DNA of 41,100 nucleotides from Bacteroidota bacterium (GCA_023475265.1 JAMCWE010000247.1:1-41100); one strand, 5' to 3'; counted from the first letter of the stretch, positions 8,449 through 19,808 are shown. The notes: generated from the sequence alone by a model not told the origin. Translations and numbers: made by a program.

Positions 8449-8847
8449 ATGATGATTTTTGTGTATATAATTTTAGGTCTGATTGCATTATTTCTCAGCA
8501 TGCAATTTATAATGGTCTTCGCTGCGAAACGAACAAAGGGAAAAAAGTTGAACGGACTTTCCGGGAAACTTAAATCTCTTGAGAAAAACGGCTCGGCGGG
8601 ACTCGTGTATTTTTTCAGTCCAAGCTGCAGAGCTTGCAAAATGCAAACGCCCGTTATTAAGGATTTACAGAAAAATTATAAAAACGTTTTTGACGTTGAT
8701 ATTTCTAAAGATTTGCAAACAGCCAGGATATTCGGCGTGAAAGCAACACCCACGACTGTCGCAGTAAAAGATGGTTTGATAAGTAAGGTATTTGTGGGAT
8801 TTAAACAACAAGATATAATTGAGAAACAATTAATGGAGATGAGATAA
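8449..8847 (+). CDS. Membrane-anchored thioredoxin-like protein
   Basis: The 132-residue protein starts at ATG 8449 with AAGG upstream. One N-terminal membrane helix (about residues 3-25) is followed by a thioredoxin fold with FFSPSCRACKMQTP (Cys60 and Cys63) and the cis-Pro segment VKATPTT. The CRAC active site differs from the classical CGPC of the cytosolic thioredoxin two genes on. The orientation of the domain across the membrane cannot be read from sequence. It is probably the reductant for the neighbouring rhodanese or for exported thiol proteins. Confidence 0.8.
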   Translation: MMIFVYIILGLIALFLSMQFIMVFAAKRTKGKKLNGLSGKLKSLEKNGSAGLVYFFSPSCRACKMQTPVIKDLQKNYKNVFDVDISKDLQTARIFGVKATPTTVAVKDGLISKVFVGFKQQDIIEKQLMEMR

Positions 8848-8848
8848 T

Positions 8849-9232
8849 ATGAAGTATGGATATTCAAAAACAACCAATCTTTCTTTTGAGCAGGCGATTG
8901 AAAAAATTACTGATGAACTTAAAAAGGAAGGCTTCGGTATTTTAACCGAAATAGATGTACAAGAAACGCTGAAAAAGAAATTGAACCTGGATTTTAAGAA
9001 ATATAAGATCCTTGGCGCATGCAATCCACCAATTGCACACAAAGCTTTGCAGCTTGAAGAAGAACTCGGATTACTTCTTCCATGTAATGTTATTGTCTAT
9101 GAAAAAAATGGAAAGAATGTTGTCTCTGTTTTTAATCCTATGATTATGACACAGCTTTTAGATAAAAAAGAAATGGTATCAATTGCAGAAGAAGTTAAAG
9201 CAAAGCTTTTGGCTGCGTTGGAAAGAGTTTAA
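8849..9232 (+). CDS. DUF302 domain protein
   Basis: This 127-residue soluble protein starts one base after the previous stop. Features typical of DUF302 are LSFEQAIEKITDELKKEGFGILTEIDV at the N-terminus (residues about 11-37), then YKILGACNPPIAHKAL and LPCNVIVYE. Family members are small and often sit near heme, metal or sulfur-handling genes, but no reaction is established. Its position inside a thioredoxin/rhodanese operon supports a redox or sulfur-related role. Confidence 0.85.
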   Translation: MKYGYSKTTNLSFEQAIEKITDELKKEGFGILTEIDVQETLKKKLNLDFKKYKILGACNPPIAHKALQLEEELGLLLPCNVIVYEKNGKNVVSVFNPMIMTQLLDKKEMVSIAEEVKAKLLAALERV

Positions 9233-9292
9233 CATTCTGTAATCATAAAATTTTTAATCAAATAAATAATGAATTATTAAAAAGGTAAAAAA

Positions 9293-9658
9293 ATGCCAGA
9301 AGATTTAACTAAAGAAACTTTTCTCAAAAAAGTTTTTAATTATGAAATAAACAAGGAATGGAAATTTGAAGGCGATCTTCCGTGTGTTATAGATTTTTGG
9401 GCACCATGGTGCGGCCCGTGCCGTATGGTTGCGCCAGTTATGGAAGAACTCTCTATCGAACTTGCAGGAAAAGTAAATTTCTATAAAATCAATACTGATG
9501 TTGAACAAGAATTGGGCTCTGCATTTGGGATTAGAAGTATTCCATCATTATTGTTCGTCCCGAAAGAAGGCCAACCCAAAATGGCTGTAGGTGCTTTACC
9601 TAAAGAGACTCTGAGAAAAGCAATAGAAGAAGAACTCTTAACTGTTCAAGCAAAATAA
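9293..9658 (+). CDS. trxA: Thioredoxin
   Basis: The 121-residue protein begins at ATG 9293 after AAAAAGG. It has the canonical FWAPWCGPCRM site (Cys40, Cys43), the Asp within VIDFWAP, the cis-Pro SIPSLLFV and a C-terminal helix. Length and motifs fit a classical cytosolic thioredoxin, which reduces disulfides using thioredoxin reductase. It is the last gene of the redox operon and is followed by a strong hairpin terminator. Whether it is the housekeeping or a dedicated thioredoxin is unknown. Confidence 0.9.
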   Translation: MPEDLTKETFLKKVFNYEINKEWKFEGDLPCVIDFWAPWCGPCRMVAPVMEELSIELAGKVNFYKINTDVEQELGSAFGIRSIPSLLFVPKEGQPKMAVGALPKETLRKAIEEELLTVQAK

Positions 9659-9675
9659 ATCTGCAGGAAAATTTT

Positions 9676-9708
9676 ATAGGGACAATCTTACAATTGTCCC
9701 TATTTTAT
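9676..9708. terminator. Strong, probably bidirectional terminator
   Basis: An 11-bp perfect stem (ATAGGGACAAT at 9676-9686, ATTGTCCCTAT at 9693-9703) encloses a 6-nt loop. A T-rich tract follows it and an A-rich tract precedes it. It separates the converging thioredoxin gene (plus) and membrane-protein gene (minus). Confidence 0.85.
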
Positions 9709-9715
9709 TAAAATC

Positions 9716-10147
9716 TTATGCAGTCTGTGCAACAGGGGCTTCTGCCGGCTTATAAATAAGTGCAGCTGTTATGCCGAGTATAATGGATTGAATTAATCCG
9801 TAAATAAACCACAGAAGAATAAGAGAATAAGAAAGTGGATAAACAACATATTGTGCATATGCCGCTACGAACGAGACAAAAAGCCCTATATAAATTCCAT
9901 AGCGAATACCCTCTGCAATTCCCTTATTTTCATATCCCTTAGTGAAGAAGAAAACAAAGAAGAAGGACCAGACGAAATCTACTACGTACATTACCCACAT
10001 TTTAGACATCATAGCGTCCATTTCTCTGAAAGCAGTTTTATTAGCTTCATAAGCGGACATTAACAGAACGTTGTGAATTAATAGATTGGTAAATTCGAGC
10101 AGTACAAAAACTACAACGAAAGCAATAAGGAACTTCTTTTTGTTCAT
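9716..10147 (-). CDS. Four-helix membrane protein, unknown family
   Basis: The start is ATG 10147, which follows GGAG; a TTG twelve bases upstream precedes that site. The 143-residue protein has four hydrophobic segments, a loop with FREMDAMMSKMW after the first, and a proline/alanine-rich tail. It resembles small DUF1761-like proteins only in size and topology. No catalytic residues are visible. It converges on the thioredoxin operon. Confidence 0.65.
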   Translation of the reverse strand: MNKKKFLIAFVVVFVLLEFTNLLIHNVLLMSAYEANKTAFREMDAMMSKMWVMYVVDFVWSFFFVFFFTKGYENKGIAEGIRYGIYIGLFVSFVAAYAQYVVYPLSYSLILLWFIYGLIQSIILGITAALIYKPAEAPVAQTA

Positions 10148-10298
10148 GAAAGCCTCCAATTGTTTATTGATAATTTATTTATAATACTGCAACGGACAGG
10201 AAATACAAAACCAAACTACGCATAGTAATTTCAATACGCAATTAAAATCTTTCATTAACTAAATATTTATTGCTCTCCTTTTTTTAAGAAACAGTGGT

Positions 10299-10796
10299 CT
10301 ATTTCGATTTGTCTGTTTTCTTTGCTGATGAATATTTTTCGATGTCATATTTTATCATTCGATCCGGCATATCAAGCTTAACAATTTCTACTCCTGATCC
10401 GGTATAGAATTGTGTAGCAAGAGTGTCGTGAAAATCGGAAAACACAACGACACGAATAATACCAGCAGCAATTAATGCTTTTGCACAAGTTGTGCACGAC
10501 ATGTTTGTAATATAAGCTGTAGCTCCTTTAATATTAACACCGTGGTTAGCAGCTTGGGTTAAGGCATTTATTTCTGCGTGATTGGTCCTAACACAATGAT
10601 TATCTACAACAAGACAACCAACATCCTCGCAATGGGGATGGCCAGGAAGTGAGCCGTTGTAGCCGGTTGCAAGCACAAATCTATCTTTAACAAAAACACA
10701 TCCGCAATGCATTCTTGGGCAAGTTGATCTTTCGGAGGCAAGCATTGCTAATTTTAAAAAATATTCGTCCCACGTTGGTCTATTACTATTTCCCAT
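10299..10796 (-). CDS. Deoxycytidylate (dCMP) deaminase
   Basis: The 165-residue protein starts at ATG 10796. The zinc site of the cytidine/deoxycytidylate deaminase fold is visible: TNHAEINAL (His73, Glu75) and SCTTCAKALI (Cys101, Cys104). The family proline before the first Cys is replaced by Ser here. Extra Cys/His residues between about 26 and 68 (CPRMHCGC, HPHC) match the second structural zinc site of ComEB/phage-type dCMP deaminases. The enzyme converts dCMP to dUMP for thymidylate synthesis. It stands alone, with the nearest genes well separated. Confidence 0.88.
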   Translation of the reverse strand: MGNSNRPTWDEYFLKLAMLASERSTCPRMHCGCVFVKDRFVLATGYNGSLPGHPHCEDVGCLVVDNHCVRTNHAEINALTQAANHGVNIKGATAYITNMSCTTCAKALIAAGIIRVVVFSDFHDTLATQFYTGSGVEIVKLDMPDRMIKYDIEKYSSAKKTDKSK

Positions 10797-10844
10797 AAAT
10801 TAATTCTCTTTTTTAATATGAAAGATATTACATTATTTTAAATT

Positions 10845-10967
10845 TCATAAGTCTGATTTTTTCTCGATTACTTCGAGTTCATCTCCGATATTAATATTTC
10901 CTTCCCCTGTATGAATTAGATTCTGACCGAATAAAATTTTATTTCCGAATTTTCTAAATATAGATAT
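10845..10967 (-). pseudogene. C-terminal remnant of a MOSC-domain protein
   Basis: Forty codons on the minus strand read FRKFGNKILFGQNL and GEGNINIGDELEVIE before a stop. The F-G-x-N followed by G-x-I-x-x-G-D-x-x-x-V pattern is the end of MOSC domains (molybdenum cofactor sulfurase-type). An in-frame stop lies directly upstream. The flanking frame continues with a different reading frame (YAEIYFKRDKYLYLE), which suggests frameshift decay. No start codon or full domain is present. Confidence 0.45.
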
Positions 10968-11041
10968 TTATCTCGCTTAAAATAAATTTCTGCATACGAA
11001 AGATTTTTTGTAGTTAAGATAGGTAATTTCAAACAATTTAT

Positions 11042-11785
11042 TTATGATCCTAAAAGTATTTTCTCTATCAAAATGTTCATGTTCTTATAATGACTACCAG
11101 GCCAATAAATTTTATCACAAAGACTACATGTATAAAATTCATTTTGATTTGTTCTTACTTTCAGCGGAAGGCGATCAATTATCTTTTCCTTTTTAATCAG
11201 TTTCAGAATTGAATTACATTCAAGGCAGCGAGAAAATGTTTTTACTTCACCTTTAAGATTAAAACGAACAATCACCTCTTCAATTTGTTTTTCGGGATTT
11301 GAGTCTCTAACAAAATAACCATGGGTTACTTTTTTGTTTTTTAATATGCCAATATCTTTTGTGAGAATTGTTCTTTTTTCTACAAACGATATTTCTATTA
11401 ATTCTTCATCGCTATAATTATTTTTATAAAGCGTATCAAAGCCAAGCATCCGCATATATTTTGCAAGTGTTCCTAGATGAACATCAAGAATAAATTTTGG
11501 ATTACGAAGCGGTTTTTCTCTTAAATGCTGAAGATTTTTTATATCTAATGACTCAAACACCGGATAGACGCTTATATCATCGCCATCATTAACAAGATAA
11601 GAAAAATCAACTGAGTTACTATTAACTAAAATTAAATCTACTTCTCCATGGGGAATGCCAAGCGATTCAATCATATCTTTAACGGAAGGTTTGCCGCTAA
11701 ATTTATGTTCAAACCGGATTTTCTTTTTTATATCAGGAAGAAAATCATTTAGCTCTTCATAAAATCTTAGATGTGCTGTTTTCAT
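11042..11785 (-). CDS. Mut7-C RNase-fold protein with N-terminal ubiquitin-like domain
   Basis: The 247-residue protein has two parts. Residues about 1-85 resemble a ThiS/MoaD-type ubiquitin fold (LRFYEELNDFL ... DDISVYPVFE). Residues about 95-240 are a Mut7-C (PIN-like) domain with FILDVHLGTLAKYMRMLGFD, SDEELIEIS and TILTKDIGIL, which supply the acidic residues. Cys pairs CLEC and CSLC near the end form a zinc-ribbon. The same two-domain layout is known in bacterial Mut7-C proteins, predicted RNases by fold; the substrate is not known. It is separated from its neighbours by about 75-130 bp of plain AT-rich DNA plus the MOSC remnant. Confidence 0.85.
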   Translation of the reverse strand: MKTAHLRFYEELNDFLPDIKKKIRFEHKFSGKPSVKDMIESLGIPHGEVDLILVNSNSVDFSYLVNDGDDISVYPVFESLDIKNLQHLREKPLRNPKFILDVHLGTLAKYMRMLGFDTLYKNNYSDEELIEISFVEKRTILTKDIGILKNKKVTHGYFVRDSNPEKQIEEVIVRFNLKGEVKTFSRCLECNSILKLIKKEKIIDRLPLKVRTNQNEFYTCSLCDKIYWPGSHYKNMNILIEKILLGS

Positions 11786-11862
11786 TATTCAAATCATGTA
11801 TAATGATTTGGAAAAAGCAATGCAAATTATTTTGAATTTTTAAAACGAAATCTGTATCAATT

Positions 11863-11896
11863 TAAAATAAAACGAGGCTCGATAATTCAAGCCCCG
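11863..11896 (-). terminator. Terminator of the duplicated secreted helical protein gene
   Basis: Read on the minus strand, a 7-bp stem (CGGGGCT with AGCCTCG, one G-U pair) leads into TTTTATTTT. It starts 21 bp after the stop at 11918. Confidence 0.7.
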
Positions 11897-11917
11897 AAGA
11901 AATGCATATAAGTTGAA

Positions 11918-12637
11918 TTAAAAAAGTTCTTCAAGACTTTGATACTTTGAATGAACTTTTTCTACCGCCAAATTAATATCTTTTCCTTTGGTAGTTTTTT
12001 TCAGCGAATCCAAATCTTTCGTGGCTTTTAAAAGATCTGTAGCTGCTGAATTAATTTTTTCTGCTTTTGCTTCCAATTTTTGAGAAATTTTCATTTTAGA
12101 AATTGCTTCAGCCTTCTCTACTAATTTACCGCTTACACTAAGAATCTTTTTATAATCTTTGTTTGGTAAGTAAGTGTGGTAAATTACATAAAGCTGCTGG
12201 TGAAATTCATCAACTTCTTTTGAGACTGGCCGTATAACCCGAACAAGCATTTCATATTTAGAATGTAAAACTTCAGCCGCTTTTAAAAGTGCAGCATCGT
12301 CCTTTCCTGCGGCTTTAGAATCATATCCATTTACGGATTTTTTGAATTCATCAATTCCCTTTTCCCATTTTGCTTTTTTGTCGCGAAGAATTCCTGGAAG
12401 CCTGGCAGAATATATTTTCTCTGCTAATGAATTAACTTCTCCGGCATAACTTCTAAGCGCTGCATAATCTTTCTCTGGATAAGCAGTATGCCAGATTGAA
12501 TAAATTACTTCATGAAATTGTTCGAGTTCCGGAACTTTGCTTTCGGTTTCTTTCATTTGATCTTCGTGCTGGGAAAAAATATTTTTTCCAACAAACAAAA
12601 CAATTAGCACTACTAAAAGAAATATTTTTTTGATCAT
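11918..12637 (-). CDS. Secreted helical protein with an internal duplication and repeated histidines
   Basis: The start is taken at ATG 12637, giving a signal peptide of about 22 residues ending IFSQ; an ATG 15 bases upstream is possible but less fitting. The 239-residue mature-plus-signal protein consists of two copies of a helical module. The first has EQFHEVIYSIWHTAYPEKDY and later VLHSKYEML; the second has DEFHQQLYVIYHTYLPNKDY and later VHSKYQSLEE. Each copy thus keeps three His residues, Tyr residues and a P-x-KDY turn. Such spacing in a four-helix bundle suggests metal or heme binding, by analogy to cytochrome-b562-like bundles. This is inference only. It has its own terminator and candidate promoter. 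Confidence 0.65.
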   Translation of the reverse strand: MIKKIFLLVVLIVLFVGKNIFSQHEDQMKETESKVPELEQFHEVIYSIWHTAYPEKDYAALRSYAGEVNSLAEKIYSARLPGILRDKKAKWEKGIDEFKKSVNGYDSKAAGKDDAALLKAAEVLHSKYEMLVRVIRPVSKEVDEFHQQLYVIYHTYLPNKDYKKILSVSGKLVEKAEAISKMKISQKLEAKAEKINSAATDLLKATKDLDSLKKTTKGKDINLAVEKVHSKYQSLEELF

Positions 12638-12669
12638 TGTAGTATCCCGCATTTTATTTTTTGATAAAA

Positions 12670-12677
12670 CAAATATA
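12670..12677 (-). promoter_or_regulatory. Candidate -7 promoter box (TATATTTG)
   Basis: On the minus strand TATATTTG lies about 33 bp before the secreted helical protein's ATG. This is the same box and spacing as before the rhodanese gene. No clear -33 element is seen. Confidence 0.4.
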
Positions 12678-12732
12678 TAAAGCTTAATAGAATTTTTCTA
12701 ATAAGCTGAAACGTTTTTTCGGATTAAGTTTA

Positions 12733-12763
12733 AAACAAAAAGAGCAGAAATCAATCTGCTCTT
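12733..12763 (-). terminator. gyrA terminator
   Basis: The 9-bp perfect stem AAGAGCAGA (12740-12748) with TCTGCTCTT (12755-12763) and a 6-nt loop is followed on the minus strand by a T-tract. It ends the dnaN-to-gyrA transcript. Confidence 0.85.
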
Positions 12764-12786
12764 AGTTTGAAAATCTTATTTTCAAT

Positions 12787-15252
12787 TTACTTTTCTTCTA
12801 TGCCGTTAGAGTTGTTTTCACCCTCATCTTCCTCAGGAACAACTTTGGCGATATCAGCAATTTTGTCAGATTCATTCAAACGAATAACTCTAACGCCTTG
12901 TGTATTTCTTCCCATGACTCTGATATCTTTTACGCTTTGTCTAATTACCATTCCTCTAGAAGAAATTATTACTAACTCATCGCCATCAACAACTTCCATC
13001 ATTGCAATCATCTTGCCTACTTTTTCGTTAGTCTTAACAGTAATTACACCTTTGCCGCCGCGATGTGTAATTCTATAATCATTAATGTCAGAACGTTTGC
13101 CATAACCATTTTCCGTAACAACAAGAATATTGTCATTTCTTTTTATGACCAAAAGTCCAACAACAATATCTCCCTTGCCTAATCTGACACCACGAACTCC
13201 AGTAGCAACTCTTCCCATGTCTCTAACGTCTTTTTCGTTAAAGCGAATTGCAAAACCATTTTTTGTCCCAAGCACAATGTCGCTAGTTCCATCGGACATC
13301 TTAACCGAAATTAATCTATCACCCTTAACAATGTTTATTGCATTAATACCGCCTTTGCGAACATTGCCATAAGCAGAAAGAACTGTTTTTTTAATCGTTC
13401 CTTTTTCCGTAGCCATTATCAAATAGCTGTCATCTTTAAATTCTTTGACCGTCACAAATGCAGTTACTTCTTCGTCCTGTTCTTTCCCGATCAAATTTAA
13501 AATTGATCTTCCTCTTGTTGCTCTGCCGCCTTCAGGTATTTCAAAAACTTTAAGCCAATAAACTTTTCCTTTATCGGTAAAGAATAAAATATAATGATGA
13601 GTTGAAGCAATAAACATATGTTCAATGAAATCGTCATCTTTTGTCCCGGCTCCCGTTACGCCTTTGCCGCCGCGTCCTTGCTTTCTATAGCCGCTTACAG
13701 GAAATCTTTTAATAAATCCTTTGTGAGAAATTGTAACAACAACATCTTCTTCGGCAATAGTATCTTCAAGCGAAAACTCTTCATAATTATAGATGATTTC
13801 AGTTCTTCTTTCATCGCCGTATTTTTCTTTTATTTCAAGAAGCTCATCTTTAATGATAAGAAATCTTTTTTCTTCACTTGCTAAAATTCCTTTTAATTTT
13901 TCAATTATCTTAATTACTTCTCTATACTCATCTTCTATTTTCTTTCTTTCCAAGCCTGTCAAACGCTGCAACCTCATATCTAGAATTGCTTTTGCTTGGA
14001 TTTCACTCAACTTGAATTTTTTCATCAAGTTGTTTTTTGCGGTCTCAACATCTCTGGACTTTTTTATCGTTTCGATTACTTCATCAATATTATCTAGAGC
14101 TATTATATAACCCTCTAAAATGTGTGCGCGTCTTTCTGCAGCATCAAGATCGAATTTCGTTCTTTTAATTAGAACATCCATTCTGTGTGTTAGAAAATGC
14201 TGCATCATTTCTTTTAACGTAAGAACCTTAGGAGCACCATGAACAAGAGCCAGCATTATTACCCCAAAGGTCGTTTGCATCTGTGTATGCTTGAATAGTT
14301 GATTCAACACAACAGATGGCTGAGCATCGCGCTTTAATTCAATCACCACTCGCATTCCATCGCGATCTGATTCATCTCTAATATTTGAAATGTCATTTAT
14401 CTTACCACCGCGTACCAATTCGGCTATTTTCTCAATAAGATTTGCTTTGTTAACTTGATATGGAAGTTCGGTGATAATGATATTTTCCCTGCTGTTTTTG
14501 AGAGTCTCAACGTTTGCTTTTGCACGAACGATAATTCTTCCTCTACCGGTTGTATATGCTTCTTTAACACCTTCATAGCCGTAAATAATTCCGCCGGTTG
14601 GAAAATCCGGTGCGGTAATAAATTTCATTAACTTTTCAGAAGTCATGTCGGAATTTTTAATTAAAGCAATTAATCCATCTATAACTTCGGTTAAATTGTG
14701 TGGGGGAATGTTTGTTGCCATACCCACGGCTATTCCGCTCGATCCGTTCACAAGTAAATTGGGTAAGTATGATGGAAGAACTGTCGGCTCTTGAAGTGAA
14801 TCATCAAAGTTTGGAACAAAGTCTACAGTATTCTTATCAAGATCGCGAAGCATTTCATCTGCAATTCTAGCAAGCCGGGCTTCGGTGTAACGCATTGCAG
14901 CAGGTGAGTCGCCATCGACAGATCCAAAATTTCCTTGTCCATCAACCAGAGGATATCTAAGTGAAAACTCTTGAACCATTCGAACCATGGTATCATAAAC
15001 AGCCGTATCACCATGTGGATGATATTTACCTAAAACTTCTCCAACTATTCTTGCTGATTTTTTATAAGGCTTATTATAAGCAACGCCAAGCTCGGACATT
15101 CCATATAAAACTCTACGATGCACCGGTTTCAATCCATCTCTCACATCGGGCAAAGCGCGTGCGACAATTACCGACATCGAGTAATCGATGTAAGAGGATT
15201 TCATTTCTTCTTCTAACGAAACAGGAACTATTTTTTCAAATATTGTTGCCAT
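12787..15252 (-). CDS. gyrA: DNA gyrase subunit A
   Basis: The 821-residue length is typical. The N-terminal breakage-reunion domain has [17 protein letters not shown], the catalytic Tyr122 in [13 protein letters not shown], and [13 protein letters not shown], where position 83 is Thr and position 87 Asp in E. coli numbering. The C-terminal beta-pinwheel has the GyrA box QGRGGKG, which marks gyrase rather than topoisomerase IV, and an acidic tail [15 protein letters not shown]. With GyrB it introduces negative supercoils using ATP. It lies 35 bp after gyrB and is the last gene of the replication cluster, followed by a terminator. Confidence 0.97.
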   Translation of the reverse strand: MATIFEKIVPVSLEEEMKSSYIDYSMSVIVARALPDVRDGLKPVHRRVLYGMSELGVAYNKPYKKSARIVGEVLGKYHPHGDTAVYDTMVRMVQEFSLRYPLVDGQGNFGSVDGDSPAAMRYTEARLARIADEMLRDLDKNTVDFVPNFDDSLQEPTVLPSYLPNLLVNGSSGIAVGMATNIPPHNLTEVIDGLIALIKNSDMTSEKLMKFITAPDFPTGGIIYGYEGVKEAYTTGRGRIIVRAKANVETLKNSRENIIITELPYQVNKANLIEKIAELVRGGKINDISNIRDESDRDGMRVVIELKRDAQPSVVLNQLFKHTQMQTTFGVIMLALVHGAPKVLTLKEMMQHFLTHRMDVLIKRTKFDLDAAERRAHILEGYIIALDNIDEVIETIKKSRDVETAKNNLMKKFKLSEIQAKAILDMRLQRLTGLERKKIEDEYREVIKIIEKLKGILASEEKRFLIIKDELLEIKEKYGDERRTEIIYNYEEFSLEDTIAEEDVVVTISHKGFIKRFPVSGYRKQGRGGKGVTGAGTKDDDFIEHMFIASTHHYILFFTDKGKVYWLKVFEIPEGGRATRGRSILNLIGKEQDEEVTAFVTVKEFKDDSYLIMATEKGTIKKTVLSAYGNVRKGGINAINIVKGDRLISVKMSDGTSDIVLGTKNGFAIRFNEKDVRDMGRVATGVRGVRLGKGDIVVGLLVIKRNDNILVVTENGYGKRSDINDYRITHRGGKGVITVKTNEKVGKMIAMMEVVDGDELVIISSRGMVIRQSVKDIRVMGRNTQGVRVIRLNESDKIADIAKVVPEEDEGENNSNGIEEK

Positions 15253-15287
15253 TATTTTCTGACTTTTATTTTAAAGTTGTACAAATG

Positions 15288-17282
<1,995 letters not shown>

Positions 17283-17304
17283 TTATAGTTTTTTCAAAAT
17301 CGTC

Positions 17305-17592
17305 TCATCTGCCGAAACTTATTTTTGCAATTCGTGATTCATTAAAATATTTATTAATTTTTTCTACTATCAGGTTTTCTTTAAATTTCAATTCGCTTCT
17401 CCATGCTGGGTTTTCAACCTTAAGAAACAAAATTTTTTTTTCTACTTTTAATGGCACAACTACTTTTTCAAAGTCCGGAAAAATTTTATTAAACTCCCGG
17501 ACAACGTCTGATTCGTTGATAATTTTTTTTATTCTTCTTAGTCCGGGATCTTTGTCGAAAACTTCCGCTAAGCTTCTGAAACCGTCAGGCAT
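17305..17592 (-). CDS. dciA: DciA-type (DUF721) replicative helicase operator
   Basis: The 95-residue protein overlaps the end of recF by eight bases (its ATG at 17592). It has the DUF721 core with VVVPLKVEKKILFLKVENPAWRSEL, a K-homology-like beta-alpha pattern. DciA proteins load or activate DnaB helicase in bacteria without DnaC/DnaI. The recF-DUF721-gyrB order is a widespread arrangement, which strengthens the call. It is probably translationally coupled to recF. Confidence 0.85.
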   Translation of the reverse strand: MPDGFRSLAEVFDKDPGLRRIKKIINESDVVREFNKIFPDFEKVVVPLKVEKKILFLKVENPAWRSELKFKENLIVEKINKYFNESRIAKISFGR

Positions 17593-18697
17593 AGCTTATT
17601 TCTCCGTTGTTTAATATTATCCGCCGGTCTTTGTCGTTCTTTTTTAAAAAGTTGTAGTTGGTAAAATCCGTTAATGTTATAAATGCCTGTCCAACATTTT
17701 TTAAATACTCACTTATTTTTATTGAGCGCTTGGTATCTAGCTCTCCAAAAACATCATCAAGCAAGAACAACGGCTGCCTTCCAATTTTTTCTTTAAGATA
17801 AAAATATTGCGCAAACCTTAGCGCTGTTTGAAACGTTTTGTGCTGTCCTTGGGAACCAAAGTCTTTTAGAGTAATATCATTTATTTTAAAAATAAAATCA
17901 TCTCTATGCGGACCGAATAAATTTGACGCCCGTCTAATTTCTTCGTCTATTCTTTCAGATATCAAAACTTCAAAGTCTTTTTCAATTTCATTTCCACCAT
18001 ATCCATTCAGAAAAAAATATAAAATTTCCGGAACTTCATCTTCTTCCATAATCAGCTTATAAGATTCCTTAATAAAAGAATTAAACTCCTCAATAAAAAC
18101 CTTTCGGCGTTTTATAATTTCTGTCCCGGTACGAACCAATTTCTGAGTCCATGCGTCGAGTTCTCCGAATAATTCTCTTCTTTGTGTTTCTCTTAGAAGA
18201 TTAAGAATCGTCGAGCGCTGTCTTAACGTTTTATTATAATCCAACAAAAAGTTTAAATATGTTTCGCTTGCTTGGGAAATAACAGAATCAACAAATTTTC
18301 TCCGATCGCTTGGCGAACCTTGGGTGATAGAGTGATCTGTTGGTGTTAATAATACAACAGGAAACTTTCCTATAATATCCGCCGAACGAGATATCTGCTT
18401 TCCATTTTGAAAATAATATTTTTTGTTTTCCTTTAAAGAATAAAAGATTCTTGCGGTATTTTGAGTTAAATTTTTAAATTCACCCTCAATTTCAAATTCC
18501 TCTTCGTTAAATTTTACAACTTCACTATCTGATTTTGAATTGCTGTTTTTTGTAGTACAAAGATAATAGATGGCTTCTAAAATCGAGGTTTTTCCCTGGC
18601 CATTTCCTCCGACTATATAGTTTAATTCATCGGAAAAGTCTAGATTGGTATTTTTATGACTCCTAAAATTTTTCAAATGAATGGAGGTCAAAATCAT
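17585..18697 (-). CDS. recF: DNA replication and repair protein RecF
   Basis: The 370 residues match the family length. The Walker A motif is VGGNGQGKTS (about 29-38), the ABC signature region is FGSQGQHKTFQTALRFA, and Walker B is PLFLLDDVFGELD. RecF binds ssDNA-dsDNA junctions and helps load RecA at gaps with RecO and RecR. The start ATG 18697 is one base beyond the dnaN stop, so the genes are coupled. Confidence 0.95.
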   Translation of the reverse strand: MILTSIHLKNFRSHKNTNLDFSDELNYIVGGNGQGKTSILEAIYYLCTTKNSNSKSDSEVVKFNEEEFEIEGEFKNLTQNTARIFYSLKENKKYYFQNGKQISRSADIIGKFPVVLLTPTDHSITQGSPSDRRKFVDSVISQASETYLNFLLDYNKTLRQRSTILNLLRETQRRELFGELDAWTQKLVRTGTEIIKRRKVFIEEFNSFIKESYKLIMEEDEVPEILYFFLNGYGGNEIEKDFEVLISERIDEEIRRASNLFGPHRDDFIFKINDITLKDFGSQGQHKTFQTALRFAQYFYLKEKIGRQPLFLLDDVFGELDTKRSIKISEYLKNVGQAFITLTDFTNYNFLKKNDKDRRIILNNGEISYA

Positions 18698-18698
18698 A

Positions 18699-19808
18699 TT
18701 AATTATTTAATCGAACAGGCATTAGAAGCATCATTAATTCTTCGTTTTCTTTTGCCGAAGATGGTTCTATAATGCAGGCTTTTGTAGGGGAATGTAATTT
18801 GAAAATCACTTCTTCACCATCAACATGTGATAAAACATCGTTTACATATGTTGTGTTAAATCCTATATCCATCGTTTCGCCTGCATATTCACAAGCTACA
18901 TTTTCTTTTGCATTAGAGCCATGATCGATATCTTCGGCAGATACTTCTAAGCTGTTTTTGTTAATTGAAAATTTTACCTGCTTCGTGCTGGAAGCTGAAA
19001 ACAAACCCATTCTTTTTATGGTTGAAAGAAGATCGCTTGTTTTTACTTTTAATAAATTTTCATTTTCTAATGGAATAACGCTATTGTAAGAAGGATATTT
19101 GTCGCCAATAAGTCGAGATATAAATTCCAAATCTCCTATATGAAATGAAATGTTTGTTTTGCTTAAATAAATTTTTACTTCATTTTCATTAAGCAGTTTT
19201 GATAAAACAGAAATTGCTCGTTCTGGAATAATGTATTGTTCCTCTATTTCTGATTTAATATTCTTATTAATTAACTTAACAAGCCTGTGTCCGTCTGTTG
19301 TAACAAATTTTAATCCATCATCTGAAAATTCCAAAAGTGTTCCGGTCATTGCAGGCCGCATATCTTCTTTGCTCATTGCAAAAGAAGTTTGGTCAATTGA
19401 TTTTTTTAAATCATCACCTTTAATATTTATTTCTTTGTCTTCGTTTACTGCTGGAATTGCAGGAAAATCCTCTGAAGAAGTATAACTTAAATTATATGTT
19501 CCGTTTTCTGTAGTAAGCTTCAGTTTTGAGTTGGGTTCCGTTTCAAATTTAATTTGCGTTTCATCTAGTGTTCGCAAAATATCGTATAACAATCGAGCAG
19601 GAATTACCATTTTAATATCACTATCGGCAGCAACATTTATAGTAGATCGGAGAGCAATTTCAAGATCTGTTGCACAAACGGTTAATGCGCCTTCTTTAAT
19701 TTCAAACAGAAAATTTTCTAAAATCGGCATTGGTGTCCTGCTTGGAACTGCCGGAATTATTTTTGACAATAATTTTTCTAAAACTTTGCTGTTAACTTTA
19801 AATTCCAT
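18699..19808 (-). CDS. dnaN: DNA polymerase III beta subunit (sliding clamp)
   Basis: The 369 residues begin MEFKVNSKVLEKLLSKI at ATG 19808 after AAAAGGAG. They contain the three clamp folds, with NFLFEIKEGALTVCATDLEI in the first and a C-terminal MMLLMPVRL, the usual end of DnaN near the peptide-binding pocket. The clamp tethers polymerase III to DNA. The gene is separated from dnaA by a lipoprotein gene and the AT-rich origin region, whereas many genomes have dnaA and dnaN adjacent. Confidence 0.96.
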   Translation of the reverse strand: MEFKVNSKVLEKLLSKIIPAVPSRTPMPILENFLFEIKEGALTVCATDLEIALRSTINVAADSDIKMVIPARLLYDILRTLDETQIKFETEPNSKLKLTTENGTYNLSYTSSEDFPAIPAVNEDKEINIKGDDLKKSIDQTSFAMSKEDMRPAMTGTLLEFSDDGLKFVTTDGHRLVKLINKNIKSEIEEQYIIPERAISVLSKLLNENEVKIYLSKTNISFHIGDLEFISRLIGDKYPSYNSVIPLENENLLKVKTSDLLSTIKRMGLFSASSTKQVKFSINKNSLEVSAEDIDHGSNAKENVACEYAGETMDIGFNTTYVNDVLSHVDGEEVIFKLHSPTKACIIEPSSAKENEELMMLLMPVRLNN

